Shown: in pieces, positions 28,544 through 40,189 of the stretch
How positions within the stretch are numbered: position 1 is the stretch's first letter
Layout of the letters: every line of letters starts with the position of its first letter
Assembly (NCBI RefSeq): GCF_004011865.1
Contig: NZ_RKLP01000001.1
Span: 248,001 to 312,000 of the forward strand
DNA length: 64,000 nucleotides
Direction: 5' to 3'
Source: Prescottella agglutinans
Lineage (GTDB): Bacteria; Actinomycetota; Actinomycetes; Mycobacteriales; Mycobacteriaceae
Position numbers and translations under genes: made by a program
The notes under the pieces: model-generated
The model's input: only the letters and a program-made list of their open reading frames with translations
Told to the model about the DNA's origin: nothing
Database searches by the model: none

Positions 28544-29500
28544 GTGACTCCCGCTCAACTGCGAGCCTATTCCGCGGTGGTGCGGCTCGGATCGGTTCGG
28601 GCGGCAGCGCGTGAATTGGGCATGACGGATTCGGGCGTCTCGATGCATATCGCCCAGCTCCGCAAGGAACTCGACGACCCGCTGTACTGTCGCCGACCGT
28701 CCGGTCTGGCCTTCACACCCGGCGGGCTGCGCCTCGCGAGCCGCGCCGTCGAGATCCTGGGACTGCAGCAACAGACGGCGCTCGAGGTCAGTCAGGCCGG
28801 ACACGGACGACGCCTCCTCCGGATCGCCGCGTCGCCGCTGTTCGCCGAGCACGCCGCGCCCGGTCTCATCGACCTGTTCGCCGGGCGCGCGAAGGACCTC
28901 TCGGTGGAACTGAGCGTCCACCCCGTCCGGCAGTTCGGGAGCCTCATCTCGTCGCGCGCCGTCGACGTCGCCCTGGGCCCGCGGACACTCGGCGACCGCC
29001 AACCGCTGTGCGTGCACCCGTTCCTGCACTACGAGGTGCTCACGGTGTGCGCGCCGGAGAACCCGATGGCCCACACCCGTCCCACCCTGCAGCGGCTGCG
29101 GGAACAGCCGTGGTTCCTCGGGCCGTCCGCCGCCGGCGGCGAAGGGGTGATGCGGCACATGCTGCGCCTGCTCGACATCCCCCGGGACCGGCAGCGGATC
29201 TTCCAGAGCGACGCCGCGGCCGTCGAGGCTGTCCGACGCTCGTCCGCCCTGACGCTTGCGCTCGGCTTCGCCGTCAACGACGAACTGTCCGACGGCGCCC
29301 TCGGTCTCGTCGAGGGACCGGACCTGCGCGCGGCCGGCGAGTGGTGTGCCACCACACTGCACCATCAGCACCTGCAGCCCGCCGCGTCCGAACTGCTGCA
29401 CTTCGTCAGCACCCCCCGCTGCATCCAGGCCATGATCCGCGGCACCGGCGTAGAGGTCACCCACTTCAAGCCGAAGGTGCACGTGACACTCTGGAGCTGA
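28544..29500 (+). CDS. LysR-family regulator, probable CO dehydrogenase regulator
   Basis: This 318-residue LysR protein has an N-terminal HTH (residues 3-60, LRAYSAVVRLGSVRAAARELGMTDSGVSMHIAQLRK) and a two-lobed ligand-binding domain. GTG 28544 has GGAGG just upstream. It diverges from the xdhC-cox operon across 89 bp, the usual place for a LysR activator of the adjacent operon. The sensed signal, CO or another metabolite, cannot be told. Confidence 0.82.
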   Translation: MTPAQLRAYSAVVRLGSVRAAARELGMTDSGVSMHIAQLRKELDDPLYCRRPSGLAFTPGGLRLASRAVEILGLQQQTALEVSQAGHGRRLLRIAASPLFAEHAAPGLIDLFAGRAKDLSVELSVHPVRQFGSLISSRAVDVALGPRTLGDRQPLCVHPFLHYEVLTVCAPENPMAHTRPTLQRLREQPWFLGPSAAGGEGVMRHMLRLLDIPRDRQRIFQSDAAAVEAVRRSSALTLALGFAVNDELSDGALGLVEGPDLRAAGEWCATTLHHQHLQPAASELLHFVSTPRCIQAMIRGTGVEVTHFKPKVHVTLWS

Positions 29501-29557
29501 CACCGCACGACCCGGATGCGTGGTTCATCCCCGTTGAACGGGTATGCTCTTGCCCGC

Positions 29558-29631
29558 GCCTCCGTAGCTCAGTTGGATAGAGCAAGAGCCTTCTAATCTC
29601 TAGGTCGCAGGTTCGATTCCTGCCGGGGGCA
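29558..29631 (+). tRNA. tRNA-Arg (anticodon TCT)
   Basis: The cloverleaf has 7-bp acceptor GCCTCCG / CGGGGGC, a D-arm in GCTCAGTTGGATAGAGC, anticodon TCT at 29592-29594 and a T-arm GTTCGATTCC. It has 74 nt and no encoded CCA. The pair 31-39 next to the anticodon loop is C-U, a mismatch. Confidence 0.9.
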
Positions 29632-29680
29632 CTCCACGACAGCTCGGACTAACCCGGACCGGAGCGGCATCCGCCGGCAG

Positions 29681-30043
29681 TCAGTCCTCTGTCTCCGCGA
29701 GGTCGACCACGACGGCGTCGACCATCTTCTTCGAGTGCTCCTCGACCATCACCTCGTGCGCCTGCAGAGCGTGTTCCTCGGTCGCGGAGCACACCTCGTC
29801 GATTCGGTGGTGGTTCCGGTCGAACACGGCGGTCTGGAAGATCATGGGCTGCGGGTAGTCCCCCAGCTCGATGTCGACTCCCATCCAGATCGTCGAGACG
29901 ACGAGAGCCTCGGCCGGGTTCGACGCGTCCGCGATGCTCGTGCGGGCCACCCGGTCGAGGCCCTGCCCGATCAGATCGCGCGCCTCGTCGTGGGTGATCA
30001 TCGCGCCCTGCCGGTCGTAGAACTGCGGATCCTCGTCGTTCAC
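29681..30043 (-). CDS. hypothetical protein, 120 aa
   Basis: No family recognised. It is a small acidic soluble protein (NDEDPQFYDRQGAMITHDEARDLIGQG at the start, VEEHSKKMVDAVVVDLAETED at the end). GTG 30043 is preferred because GGGAGGGCGAAA lies just before it; a longer frame from ATG 30079 is possible. It converges on the tRNA-Arg region. Confidence 0.5.
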   Translation of the reverse strand: MNDEDPQFYDRQGAMITHDEARDLIGQGLDRVARTSIADASNPAEALVVSTIWMGVDIELGDYPQPMIFQTAVFDRNHHRIDEVCSATEEHALQAHEVMVEEHSKKMVDAVVVDLAETED

Positions 30044-30183
30044 TTTCGCCCTCCCGGTAGCGGTCGACCTCGATGCCATCGTACGTGTCCGGGAGCGTCG
30101 ACCTCGAGTCGCGCCGGCCGGATTCTTTACGGCCGCAACCACTGTGACGAGGGCGCACTCGGCCGAGTCTCGACGTGGTGCAG

Positions 30184-31011
30184 TCAGTCGGTACACAGCG
30201 GTTCGAGGACGCGGACGAGCTGACGCGAATCGAACGGATGCGCCGGCAGGTCGATACTGTCCACGCCGGAACCGCCGGACGCCGTCGTGTGCACAACCCC
30301 TCCACGGTGTTCCGGCGCGGACACCCGGATCATCGGCCCGTCGACCCCGTCGACGACTGCGATGCGATGTACACCGAGGAGCAGGACCGGATCGTCGTCG
30401 CGACCGAATTCCGGAGACACCCCCAACGCCTCCTCGGCAATGCGGGTCACGCGTTCGAGGATTCTGCGCGCATCGTGCCGCGATGCCTCCATGTGTGTGA
30501 CCCCGCGAACCCGTGCGGGCCGCGAAACCGCGCCGTCGAAGCCGAACAGATCGGTTCCCTCGAGGCTTCCGCTGATCTCGGCTCGCAGCATCCGCGGATG
30601 CGGCACCCCCCAGAACAGGCGCAGGGTGGTGACCGTCAGCGCCGCCAGGCGGCGAGTCTTTCGCATCTTCCTGTCCACATAGAACGACGACGATCCACCG
30701 TCACCCGGATCGTCCGGCAGATACGTCGGGCGGTTCCAGCCGAGGGAACACAGCAGGTCCTCGTCCTGCGGGGTGTGCCGGTATCGGGGCGCGAGATACG
30801 CGTTGGACACGACCTCGGCGCGCATGAACGGTTTGCACCAACGCAAGAACTGGACGTACGGCGCTGCCCCGTCGCCGACCCGGGCCTCGTGCCAGTCGAA
30901 GATCACGAAGTCGTCGACCTGCATCGCTGCAAAGTGGTCCGCGAGCCGACGCTGAAAACCCGCCCACGCCTCGTCGACGGACTCGTATCCATCGGCGCCT
31001 TCGCCCACCAT
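30184..31011 (-). CDS. TY-Chap / YbjN-like two-domain protein
   Basis: This 275-residue soluble protein has an N-terminal half (about 10-150) with WAGFQRRLADHFAAMQVDDFVIF, RAEVVSNAYL and LCSLGWNRPTYLPD, which fits the TY-Chap domain of actinobacteria, related to type III secretion chaperones. The C-terminal half looks like a second alpha/beta domain. The function is unknown; a peptide-binding chaperone role has been proposed for the family. ATG 31011 is used, although AAGGGGGAG lies very close to it; GTG 31032 is an alternative. It follows the nitrate reductase fusion gene by 122 bp. Confidence 0.5.
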   Translation of the reverse strand: MVGEGADGYESVDEAWAGFQRRLADHFAAMQVDDFVIFDWHEARVGDGAAPYVQFLRWCKPFMRAEVVSNAYLAPRYRHTPQDEDLLCSLGWNRPTYLPDDPGDGGSSSFYVDRKMRKTRRLAALTVTTLRLFWGVPHPRMLRAEISGSLEGTDLFGFDGAVSRPARVRGVTHMEASRHDARRILERVTRIAEEALGVSPEFGRDDDPVLLLGVHRIAVVDGVDGPMIRVSAPEHRGGVVHTTASGGSGVDSIDLPAHPFDSRQLVRVLEPLCTD

Positions 31012-31133
31012 CTCCCCCTTCAACCGATCCACCCCCGGAACACCGAATGAAGAGGTGTCCGTGTCGCGGTCACGGTAGCCGCCGACACTGACAGGTCGGT
31101 ACCAATATGTCTTCGGGGAAAGGGTTCTCGCCG

Positions 31134-34100
31134 TCAGTACACGTCCCGCACGTAGCGCTTCTCCGCGGCGAGCGCCTTGACGTATGCCTCGGCGCTGCGG
31201 GGGGCGAGGCGGCCGTGCTGGGCGACGATGCCGCAGAGTGCCTGATCGACATCGCGGGCCATCCGGTTCGCGTCGCCGCAGACGTAGAAGTGCGCGCCGT
31301 TCTGCAGCCACTCCCACAATTGGGCACCCCGTTCGCGCATCCGGTCCTGGACATAGACCTTGGCGGTCTGGTCGCGGGAGAACGCCAGGTCGAGTTCGGT
31401 GAGGAATCCGTCCCGGCACAGTTCCTCGATCTCCTCGCGGTAGTAGAAGTCGGTGGCGGCGTGCTGCTCGCCGAAGAACAGCCAGTTCGGTCCGGTGTGG
31501 CCGAGTGCCCGGCGCTCGTGCAGGAACGCGCGGAACGGGGCGATGCCGGTTCCGGGCCCGACCATGATCATCGGGGTGTCGGAGTCCGCCGGGGGCCGGA
31601 AGTGGCGTGACTTCTGCACGTAGACGCCGATGTCGTCGTTCGCGGCGCGGTCGGCCAGGTAGGTCGAGCACACGCCGCGGCGCGGCACACCGAACACGTT
31701 GTACCGGACCGCCGAGACCGTCAGCTGCACTTCGCGGGGGCTCTCCTTCGGGCTGGACGAGATGGAATACAGCCGCGGCTGAAGGGGTTTCAGCACGGTC
31801 AGCCACTCGTCGGCGGAGGCGCGGACGGGGGTCCGTGTGAGCAGGTCGAGGGACTGGCGGCCCCACGACCAGTCGTCGAGCATCGTCTTGTTCTCGGGCT
31901 TCGTCAGCTCGGCGAGGTCGGCGTCGCGGGTCCGCTCGTGGACGAAGCGCAGCAGATCGGGCGTGATGCGGGTGATCTCCAGCCGCTCGACCAGCGCCGT
32001 GCGCAGCGTCATCGTGCCGTGGTCCGCGAGTTCGACCGTCGTCCCACCGTCGAGTCCGGTGGCGCCGAGCCACTCGTCGACGAACGGCGCGCCGTTGCGG
32101 GGCCACACCCCGAGTGCGTCACCCGCCTCGTAGTCGAGGGTCCCCTCGGGGAGGTGGAAGCCGAACTGCCGCACATCCTTCGCCGACCCGGGCATCGACA
32201 GGGTGACGTTGCGGGTCAGCGAGGTGAGCAGCGGCGCCTTCCTGCTGTACCGGGACGCCGCATCCGGCCGCTCCGACGGCCGCGCGGGCGACGCCGTGAT
32301 CGCCGGCGCCGCGACCGGTGCCGCGCCCTCGGCCGTCCCGGAGTCGACGACGGCGGGCGTGGCCCGCAGCGCGTCGGTCACGGCGGCGAGCCACCCGGCG
32401 GCGGTGTCGTCGTAGTCGGGTTCGCAGTCGACCCGGTCGAGGAGGCGGGTGGCGCCGAGTTCGGCGAGTCGGGCGTCGAGTTTGCGTCCGTGGCCGCAGA
32501 AGTCGTCGTAGTTGGAGTCCCCGAACGCGAGCACCGCGTACCGGGTGTCGGCGAGCCGCGGCGCGTCGTCCGCCGACAGCGCGCCCCACAACCCACCGCC
32601 GTTGTCCGGCGGGTCGCCGTCGCCGTAAGTGCTGGTGATCACCAGCAGTTCACGGGTGCCCGCGAGGTCCGCGGCCGGGAACTCGTCCATGCCGTGCAGC
32701 GCGACCGGGAGCCCCGCCTCGCGGAGGGCGCCGGCGCACGCGGTGGCGACCTCCTCGGCGTTGCCGGTCTGCGACGCCCAGATCACCACGATCGGCGCAC
32801 GCTCGGCCACGGGGTCGCCGGGCGGGTAACCGGGCAGCGAAGGCAGGTCACCGGGAACCGCGGTGCGGGAGAACGCCCCCGCCAGCACCCCGTCCACCCA
32901 CGCGCGGGTGCCGGGCGCGAACGGGGCCTGGGCCGGCAACACCGGGACCCCGGAGGCGCCCCCGGCGGTCTCGGTGCGCAGCGCGCTGAGCAGTCCGGTG
33001 AGGTAGCGGCGTTCCAGCGGGTTCAGCTCGGGCGCGGGCTCGTCGGTCACACCGAGGATGTCGGCGAGGTCGTCGAGTCGGGACACACTGATCTCCTGCC
33101 TCGAGGGCGGCGCGGCGGCGGAGGACGATGCCTGCGCCGGGGCGTCGGGGACGGCGTCGGCGGGGTCGACTGCATCCTCGACCTTGACGAGAGCGACTGC
33201 GCAGCATTTGAACTCGGGTTGCTGCGAGGCCGGATCGACGGCGTCGTTGGTGACGGCGTTGATCGCGAGGTACTCGCCGAATACGTCGTTCCAGTGGAAC
33301 GGGGCGAAGCAGTTTCCGGGCCGGACCCGGTCGGTGACCACCGCCGGCAGCACGGCGCGGCCGCGGCGGGACGCCACCTCGATCCGGTCCCCGTCCGCGA
33401 TCCCGAGGCGCTCGGCGTCCTCGGGGTGCATCTCGACGAACGGGCCGGAATTGAGCTTGTTCAGCTTGGCAACCTTGCCGGTCTTGGTCATCGTGTGCCA
33501 CTGGTGCGCCACCCGGCCGGTGTTCAGCAGGAAGGGGAAGTCGTCGTCGGGCATCTCGGCGGGCAGCATGTGCGGGCGGGCGAAGAACGCTGCGCGCCCG
33601 CTCCCGGTCGGGAAGGCGAGGCGCGGCGTGGTGCCGTCGTCGCGGACCAGGAGGGTCTGGCTGACACCGTCGTTGAGGTAGCGGATCGGGTGACGGTCGG
33701 TGTCGACGCCGGGCGGGCACGGCCACTGGATCGGGGTCTGCCGCAGTCGTTCGTAGGTGACACCGCGCAGGTCGTAGCCGGTCCTCGGGTTCCAGAACTG
33801 CTTGATCTCCTCGAACACCTCCTCCGACGAGGAGTAGGTGAAGGCGTCCGAATAGCCCATCTCGCAGGCAATCCGGGCGATGATCTGCCAGTCCGGGAGC
33901 GCCTGCCCGGGCGGGTCGACGGCCTGCCGGAACAGGGTGAGGTTGCGCTCGGAGTTGATCATCACCCCGTCCGACTCGGTCCACAGCGCCGCCGGCAGCA
34001 GGATGTCGGCGTAGTCGTTGGTCTCGGTGTCCAGGAACGCGTCCTGCGTGATCACCAGTTCGGCCTTCTCCAGGCCGGCGAGGACGGTCTTGCGGTTGGC

Positions 34101-35351
34101 AACGGTGGCAACAGGATTCGTGCAGATGATCCAGCAGGCCTTGATCTCGCCGTCGGCCATACGGGAGAACATGTCGATCGTGCCGCCGCCGACCTCGGTG
34201 CGCAGGGTTCCGCGGGGTACGCCCCACCGGTCCTCGACGAACTCCCGGTCGGAGTCGGACGTCACCGCCCGCTGGCCGGGCAGCCCCGGACCCATGTAGC
34301 CCATCTCGCGGCCGCCCATCGCGTTCGGTTGCCCGGTGAGCGAGAACGGTCCGCTGCCGGGTCGGCAGATCGCGCCGGTCGCCAGGTGCAGGTTGCAGAT
34401 CGCATTGGTGTTCCAGGTGCCGTGCGTGCTCTGGTTCAGCCCCATCGTCCAGCAACTCGTCCAGTTGCCGGCCTCACCGATCCACCGCGCCGCCTGCCGG
34501 ATATCGGCCTCGGGGATGCCGGTGATCTCGCCGACCCGGTCCGGGGTGTAGTCGGCGAGGAAGTCCGGCATCGCATCCCAGCCCTCGGTGAACTCGGCGA
34601 TGAACTCCGGATCGGTGTGACCGTTCGCGACGATCAGGTGCAGGAGTCCGTTGAGCAGCGCCAGATCCGTGCCCGGGGCGATCTGGAGGTACAGGTCGGC
34701 CTTGTCCGCGGTCGCGGTGCGCCGCGGGTCGACGACGATCAGCTTCGCGCCCGCCTTGACCCGTTCCATCATCCGCAGGAGCAGGATCGGGTGACAGTCG
34801 GCCATGTTGGCGCCGATGACGAAGAAGACGTCGGCGTGGTCGAAGTCCTGGTACGACCCGGGCGGCCCGTCGGCTCCGAGGGACTGCTTGTACCCGGTCC
34901 CGGCGCTGGCCATGCACAGCCGCGAGTTCGACTCGATCCGGTTGGTGCCGATGAACCCCTTGGCCAGCTTGTTCGACAGGTACTGGGCCTCGAGCGACAT
35001 CTGCCCGGAGACGTAGAACGCGACCGCGTCGGGCCCGTGCTCGTCGACGATCGCCCGCAGTCGCGCTGCCGTCTCGACGATCACGGCGTCCATGCCGACG
35101 GCCTCGACCGGCGCACCCCGCACGGAACGCCGGTACGGCGTCTCCATCCGCCCCGGGCCGGCCAGCATGTCGGCGGTGGTCGCGCCCTTGGTGCACAGAC
35201 GTCCGGTGTTCGTGGGATGGGTCGTGTCGCCGGACGACTTCACGACCCGCCGGCGCCCCGACTCGGGATCCGCGGTGATCTGGAGGACCATCCCGCACCC
35301 CACCCCGCAGTAGGCGCACAGCGTGTCCACGTTCGTGATGTCGGAGCCCAC
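31134..35351 (-). CDS. assimilatory nitrate reductase fused to CysJ-like flavoprotein reductase
   Basis: This 1405-residue fusion joins two enzymes. Residues 1-740 are a molybdopterin nitrate reductase of the NasC/NarB type, with a [4Fe-4S] site at Cys12, Cys15, Cys19 and Cys53 and the Mo-ligand region [11 protein letters not shown]. From about 845 come a flavodoxin domain ([14 protein letters not shown]), an FAD domain ([13 protein letters not shown] near 1192) and an NADPH domain ([16 protein letters not shown] near 1264), as in sulfite reductase CysJ. The fusion should let NADPH reduce nitrate to nitrite in one chain. GTG 35351 has GAGGAGG 11 bp upstream; GTG 35381 is an alternative. A GlnR-like box lies at 35412-35449. 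Confidence 0.88.
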   Translation of the reverse strand: MGSDITNVDTLCAYCGVGCGMVLQITADPESGRRRVVKSSGDTTHPTNTGRLCTKGATTADMLAGPGRMETPYRRSVRGAPVEAVGMDAVIVETAARLRAIVDEHGPDAVAFYVSGQMSLEAQYLSNKLAKGFIGTNRIESNSRLCMASAGTGYKQSLGADGPPGSYQDFDHADVFFVIGANMADCHPILLLRMMERVKAGAKLIVVDPRRTATADKADLYLQIAPGTDLALLNGLLHLIVANGHTDPEFIAEFTEGWDAMPDFLADYTPDRVGEITGIPEADIRQAARWIGEAGNWTSCWTMGLNQSTHGTWNTNAICNLHLATGAICRPGSGPFSLTGQPNAMGGREMGYMGPGLPGQRAVTSDSDREFVEDRWGVPRGTLRTEVGGGTIDMFSRMADGEIKACWIICTNPVATVANRKTVLAGLEKAELVITQDAFLDTETNDYADILLPAALWTESDGVMINSERNLTLFRQAVDPPGQALPDWQIIARIACEMGYSDAFTYSSSEEVFEEIKQFWNPRTGYDLRGVTYERLRQTPIQWPCPPGVDTDRHPIRYLNDGVSQTLLVRDDGTTPRLAFPTGSGRAAFFARPHMLPAEMPDDDFPFLLNTGRVAHQWHTMTKTGKVAKLNKLNSGPFVEMHPEDAERLGIADGDRIEVASRRGRAVLPAVVTDRVRPGNCFAPFHWNDVFGEYLAINAVTNDAVDPASQQPEFKCCAVALVKVEDAVDPADAVPDAPAQASSSAAAPPSRQEISVSRLDDLADILGVTDEPAPELNPLERRYLTGLLSALRTETAGGASGVPVLPAQAPFAPGTRAWVDGVLAGAFSRTAVPGDLPSLPGYPPGDPVAERAPIVVIWASQTGNAEEVATACAGALREAGLPVALHGMDEFPAADLAGTRELLVITSTYGDGDPPDNGGGLWGALSADDAPRLADTRYAVLAFGDSNYDDFCGHGRKLDARLAELGATRLLDRVDCEPDYDDTAAGWLAAVTDALRATPAVVDSGTAEGAAPVAAPAITASPARPSERPDAASRYSRKAPLLTSLTRNVTLSMPGSAKDVRQFGFHLPEGTLDYEAGDALGVWPRNGAPFVDEWLGATGLDGGTTVELADHGTMTLRTALVERLEITRITPDLLRFVHERTRDADLAELTKPENKTMLDDWSWGRQSLDLLTRTPVRASADEWLTVLKPLQPRLYSISSSPKESPREVQLTVSAVRYNVFGVPRRGVCSTYLADRAANDDIGVYVQKSRHFRPPADSDTPMIMVGPGTGIAPFRAFLHERRALGHTGPNWLFFGEQHAATDFYYREEIEELCRDGFLTELDLAFSRDQTAKVYVQDRMRERGAQLWEWLQNGAHFYVCGDANRMARDVDQALCGIVAQHGRLAPRSAEAYVKALAAEKRYVRDVY

Positions 35352-35411
35352 AGTTCGACCGCCCTCCTCTGCCGGTGCCACGACAGCTGAGGACGATCAT
35401 CGCGATCGGAT

Positions 35412-35449
35412 GTTTCCGCGCCTTGGATCGGTTGTTTCCGTCCGGTGAC
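35412..35449 (-). promoter_or_regulatory. GlnR-like nitrogen regulatory box upstream of nitrate reductase
   Basis: Read on the minus strand, the site has four half-sites with exact 6-nt spacers: GTCAC, n6, GAAAC, n6, TCCAA, n6, GAAAC. The Streptomyces GlnR consensus is gTnAC-n6-GaAAc repeated twice. Three of four half-sites match; TCCAA is the weak one. It ends 61 bp before the start codon, in promoter position for an activator of nitrate assimilation. Confidence 0.7.
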
Positions 35450-35505
35450 GCTTTGCACCCGGAAACCACGCACCGGCTGTGCGTGAACGGAAACGCCGAA
35501 CACGA

Positions 35506-35541
35506 ACGCGGCCCGCCCCCGGTGACGGGAACGGGCCGCGT
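35506..35541 (-). terminator. hairpin after the DUF4185 gene
   Basis: ACGCGGCCCG (35506-35515) pairs perfectly with CGGGCCGCGT (35532-35541) around a 16-nt loop. It lies 19-54 bp after the DUF4185 stop and separates that gene from the nitrate reductase promoter. Confidence 0.55.
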
Positions 35542-35559
35542 GTCATGAACTAGCCGGCG

Positions 35560-36978
35560 TCACTCGCCGTCGACGGTCTCGGTGAATCCCTCGGGGGTGT
35601 TGAAGCCCTCTAGGCGCTGCTCACCGGTGTCCGCCGGGTCGGGGCGGTCGACCATGTCCGCGGCAGCCATCTTCATGTTGGTGAGATCGGTTCGCATGTA
35701 GATGACGTTGTAGCGATCCCACGTGGTCAGTACGAAGTACAGATCCTTGCCCGTCGACCACGGGTGCATGAAGCCGCCGTACAGCCCCGGCAGCGTGGCG
35801 GAGCCGATGAGGGTCTGCGATCCGCTCCAATGCACCAGATCCGACGACTGACGAATCTTCAGGCCGCCCACGTCCGAGTACATCCCGATGTACTTCTGCA
35901 GGTACTCGTTCCACTGCACCGACAGCTCACTGACCGGCGACTCGATCACAGGCACCGCGGCCGCGATGTTCGTAGACCAGCCGGATCCGTCCCAGTACCG
36001 GTATTCACCCGGGGTGACCATGGCGGTCGGGTTCGCCGGCACACGAGCCAGGTGCGCTGCACCGGAACGCCCTGACGGCGTGCCGAGTTCGTAGACGAAG
36101 CCGTCGCCGCGGTCCGGCACGAAGGCGCTCATCTGCCAGTTCTCGTTACTCGACGAGAACGCCGGAACGCCGTCGATCGGAGTGGGGAAGGCGTCTGTCC
36201 GATTGACCCGCACGGTCTGCGGGTCCGTCTGCCAGGTCTCGCCGTTGTCGGCCGAGACGGCGAGTCCAGAGTAGTTGGTGGTCCACTCGCCCGGCGTGTC
36301 CCAGGACCGAACGGACATCCAACGCACGTACTGCTTACCGTCGACCGCCACACCGCCGGTGGGGATGACGGTGAATTCCGGCCAGCCTCCTGGTTCGGTC
36401 GAGAGCAGGCCCTGGATGACCTGCTTGGAGAATCCGCGCGACGCCAACGGTGAGCTGTCGATCTTCATGCCATCAGTCAGCGTGGTGTCGGCGCTACGGA
36501 ACAGAACATTGCTGCGCCACTGGTCGCCTCCGACGCCGCACGCGCCGACGGTGTCACCGAACAGCATCATCACGCCATGCTCGTTGCCCGGCTTGTCGTT
36601 GTCCCACATGATTCCGAGGTCGGTACCCGAGACGCTGAATCGGTTGATGCTGTCGCTGGAGCTGCCCGGCCCGGTGACCATCTCGATGGCCTTGGTCTTG
36701 CCTGTGAGCACCGGCAGTGCGCCGTTGGGTGCGCCCGTGATCCACGGCAGCGAGTTCATCAACGACCCCGTCGCGCTGCCCAGGCTGCCCGAACTCAGGC
36801 TGCCGAGGCTGCCGGAACTCCCGGCGCTGCCCGAACTTCCGGAGCTGCCGGAGCTGCCGCCGTTCTGCCCGCACGGTCCACCGACCGCGCCGGCCGGTGT
36901 GGCCATTCCCACCGACAGTCCCACTGTCAGTGCGGCCGCCGACAGCGCCGCGGTCCACCCCCGATTCACTGCTCTCAC
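35560..36978 (-). CDS. secreted DUF4185 protein with Gly-Ser linker
   Basis: This 472-residue protein has a signal peptide (WTAALSAAALTVGLSVGMATPAGA region, cleavage near 28) and a low-complexity stretch of Gly-Ser-Leu repeats at about 35-65. It then has a domain of about 380 residues with SGTDLGIMWDND, MMLFGDTVG and TTWDRYNVIYMRTDL, like DUF4185 beta-propeller proteins. These are probably extracellular or wall-associated; no enzymatic activity is established. GTG 36978 follows GGAAG. It diverges from gdhA across about 350 bp. Mycobacterial and rhodococcal relatives are common. Confidence 0.75.
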   Translation of the reverse strand: MRAVNRGWTAALSAAALTVGLSVGMATPAGAVGGPCGQNGGSSGSSGSSGSAGSSGSLGSLSSGSLGSATGSLMNSLPWITGAPNGALPVLTGKTKAIEMVTGPGSSSDSINRFSVSGTDLGIMWDNDKPGNEHGVMMLFGDTVGACGVGGDQWRSNVLFRSADTTLTDGMKIDSSPLASRGFSKQVIQGLLSTEPGGWPEFTVIPTGGVAVDGKQYVRWMSVRSWDTPGEWTTNYSGLAVSADNGETWQTDPQTVRVNRTDAFPTPIDGVPAFSSSNENWQMSAFVPDRGDGFVYELGTPSGRSGAAHLARVPANPTAMVTPGEYRYWDGSGWSTNIAAAVPVIESPVSELSVQWNEYLQKYIGMYSDVGGLKIRQSSDLVHWSGSQTLIGSATLPGLYGGFMHPWSTGKDLYFVLTTWDRYNVIYMRTDLTNMKMAAADMVDRPDPADTGEQRLEGFNTPEGFTETVDGE

Positions 36979-38671
<1,693 letters not shown>

Positions 38672-38686
38672 TCTACCCACACACAG

Positions 38687-38725
38687 GATCGGGCCCGGCA
38701 CCAGTCACAGGTGCCGGGCCCGATC
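38687..38725 (+). terminator. intrinsic terminator of gdhA
   Basis: A perfect 16-bp stem, GATCGGGCCCGGCACC (38687-38702) against 38710-38725, with a 7-nt loop, followed by TCTCT. It stands between gdhA and the converging small gene and may work both ways. Confidence 0.8.
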
Positions 38726-38738
38726 TCTCTGTCCGGGT

Positions 38739-38969
38739 TCAGCTCTCGTCGGCCGCCGGCCGTTCCCCGTCCTCGCGCGCCTTCTTGGCGGCCTCGCGCA
38801 TCTCGATGCCGTCGGTGATCCAGTCCCCCACTTCCCGGGTGACGTCCCGCACGGCCCCCGCGATGATCACCGCGATCCTGCCGACGTGTGTGGCCGCGGA
38901 CTCGGTCAGTTCCTGCACCGTGTCCTTGCCCCGCTCGAACTTCCCCACCATGTCCGACGTGCCTCTCAT
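38739..38969 (-). CDS. small hypothetical protein after desaturase, 76 aa
   Basis: ATG 38969 overlaps the desaturase stop by ATGA, indicating translational coupling. The product has a charged start, a hydrophobic stretch (GRIAVIIAGAVRDV, about 30-43) and a Lys/Glu-rich end (EAAKKAREDGERPAADES). It looks like a small membrane-associated helper, but no family is recognised. Its place at the end of the desaturase/reductase operon suggests a role in the same membrane complex. Confidence 0.6.
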   Translation of the reverse strand: MRGTSDMVGKFERGKDTVQELTESAATHVGRIAVIIAGAVRDVTREVGDWITDGIEMREAAKKAREDGERPAADES

Positions 38970-40156
38970 GCAGCGGTCTTCCGACGCTCGACGATAACAC
39001 CGCGCACCGGCGCCGGGCCGGTGAGCGACGGCGGCAGCGCCAACCGGAAGATCTTGGCCCACACGGTGCCGATCTGCCGGAAGAAGCCTCCGGTGTTGTA
39101 CGGCAGGCCGTAGCGTTCGCACAGTTCCCGCACCCGCGGCGCCATCTCCGGGTACCGGTGTGCCGGAATGTCCGGGAACAGGTGATGTTCGATCTGGTGC
39201 GACAGGTTGCCGGACATGATGTGGAACAGCGGGCTTCCGGTGATGTTCGCGCTGCCGAGCATCTGTCGCAGGTACCACTGGCCGCGGGTCTCGTCGGCGG
39301 TCTCCTCCTCGGTGAAACTCTGCACCCCGGAGGGGAAGTGGCCGCAGAAGATGATCGAGTAGGCCCACACGTTGCGGACCACGTTCGCGGCCGCATTCCC
39401 GAGCAGCGTCGAGACGAACAGCGGGCCGGTCAGCGCCGGGAACAGCACGTAGTCCTTGAGCACCTGCCGTCCGGCCTTGCGCCACCACCCCTGCACGAGT
39501 GGTCTGACGTCGGCCCAACTCCGCTTGCCCTGGATCACGTTCTCGGCCTCGAGGTCGTGCAGCATCACGCCCCACTCGAACAGGAACATCAGCCCGGTCG
39601 CGTACAGCGGGTTGCCCAGGTAGTAGGGGTTCCAGCGCTGCGCGTCGTCCATCCGCAGGACTCCGTAACCGATGTCGCGGTCGCGTCCGACGATGTTCGT
39701 GTACGTGTGGTGCAGGTAGTTGTGCGAGTGCTTCCACTGGTCCGCCGGGCACACGGTGTCCCACTCGAACACCCGCGAGTTCAGGCCGGGCTCGCGCATC
39801 CAGTCGTATTGGCCGTGCATGACGTTGTGCCCGATCTCCATGTTGTCGAGGATCTTCGAGATCGACAGTGCGCCGACGCCGGCCAACCAGAACGGCGGCA
39901 GGAAGCCCAGGTACAGCAGGCCGCGGCCGGCGACCTCGAAACCGCGCTGCGCCTTGATGATCCGGTAGATGTACTCGCGGTCGGCGGCGCCGAGATCGGC
40001 GACGACCTCGTCACGCAGCGCATCGAGTTCTCGCCCGAGCGCCTCGACGTCGTCGTACCCGATCACCGTGACCTCGTCGGGCGGCGCGGGGTCGCGAGTC
40101 CCGAACCGTAGGAACCCGGGCATGGCCAGGAACCCGGGAAGGCTGATTCCGAACAT
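38966..40156 (-). CDS. membrane acyl-CoA / acyl-lipid desaturase (DesA3-like)
   Basis: This 396-residue fatty-acid desaturase has three His boxes: HNVMH (110-114), HSHNYLHH (143-150) and HQIEHH near 320. These bind the di-iron centre, with hydrophobic membrane segments between. Closest in character to mycobacterial Rv3229c/DesA3, a stearoyl-CoA delta-9 desaturase. The oxidoreductase encoded 33 bp upstream, like Rv3230c, should feed it electrons. Product: oleic-type unsaturated acids for membrane and mycolate synthesis. ATG 40156 follows AGAGGAGAAACCC. Confidence 0.88.
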   Translation of the reverse strand: MFGISLPGFLAMPGFLRFGTRDPAPPDEVTVIGYDDVEALGRELDALRDEVVADLGAADREYIYRIIKAQRGFEVAGRGLLYLGFLPPFWLAGVGALSISKILDNMEIGHNVMHGQYDWMREPGLNSRVFEWDTVCPADQWKHSHNYLHHTYTNIVGRDRDIGYGVLRMDDAQRWNPYYLGNPLYATGLMFLFEWGVMLHDLEAENVIQGKRSWADVRPLVQGWWRKAGRQVLKDYVLFPALTGPLFVSTLLGNAAANVVRNVWAYSIIFCGHFPSGVQSFTEEETADETRGQWYLRQMLGSANITGSPLFHIMSGNLSHQIEHHLFPDIPAHRYPEMAPRVRELCERYGLPYNTGGFFRQIGTVWAKIFRLALPPSLTGPAPVRGVIVERRKTAA

Positions 40157-40189
40157 GGGTTTCTCCTCTGATCGTGGTGGCCGGTGCGG

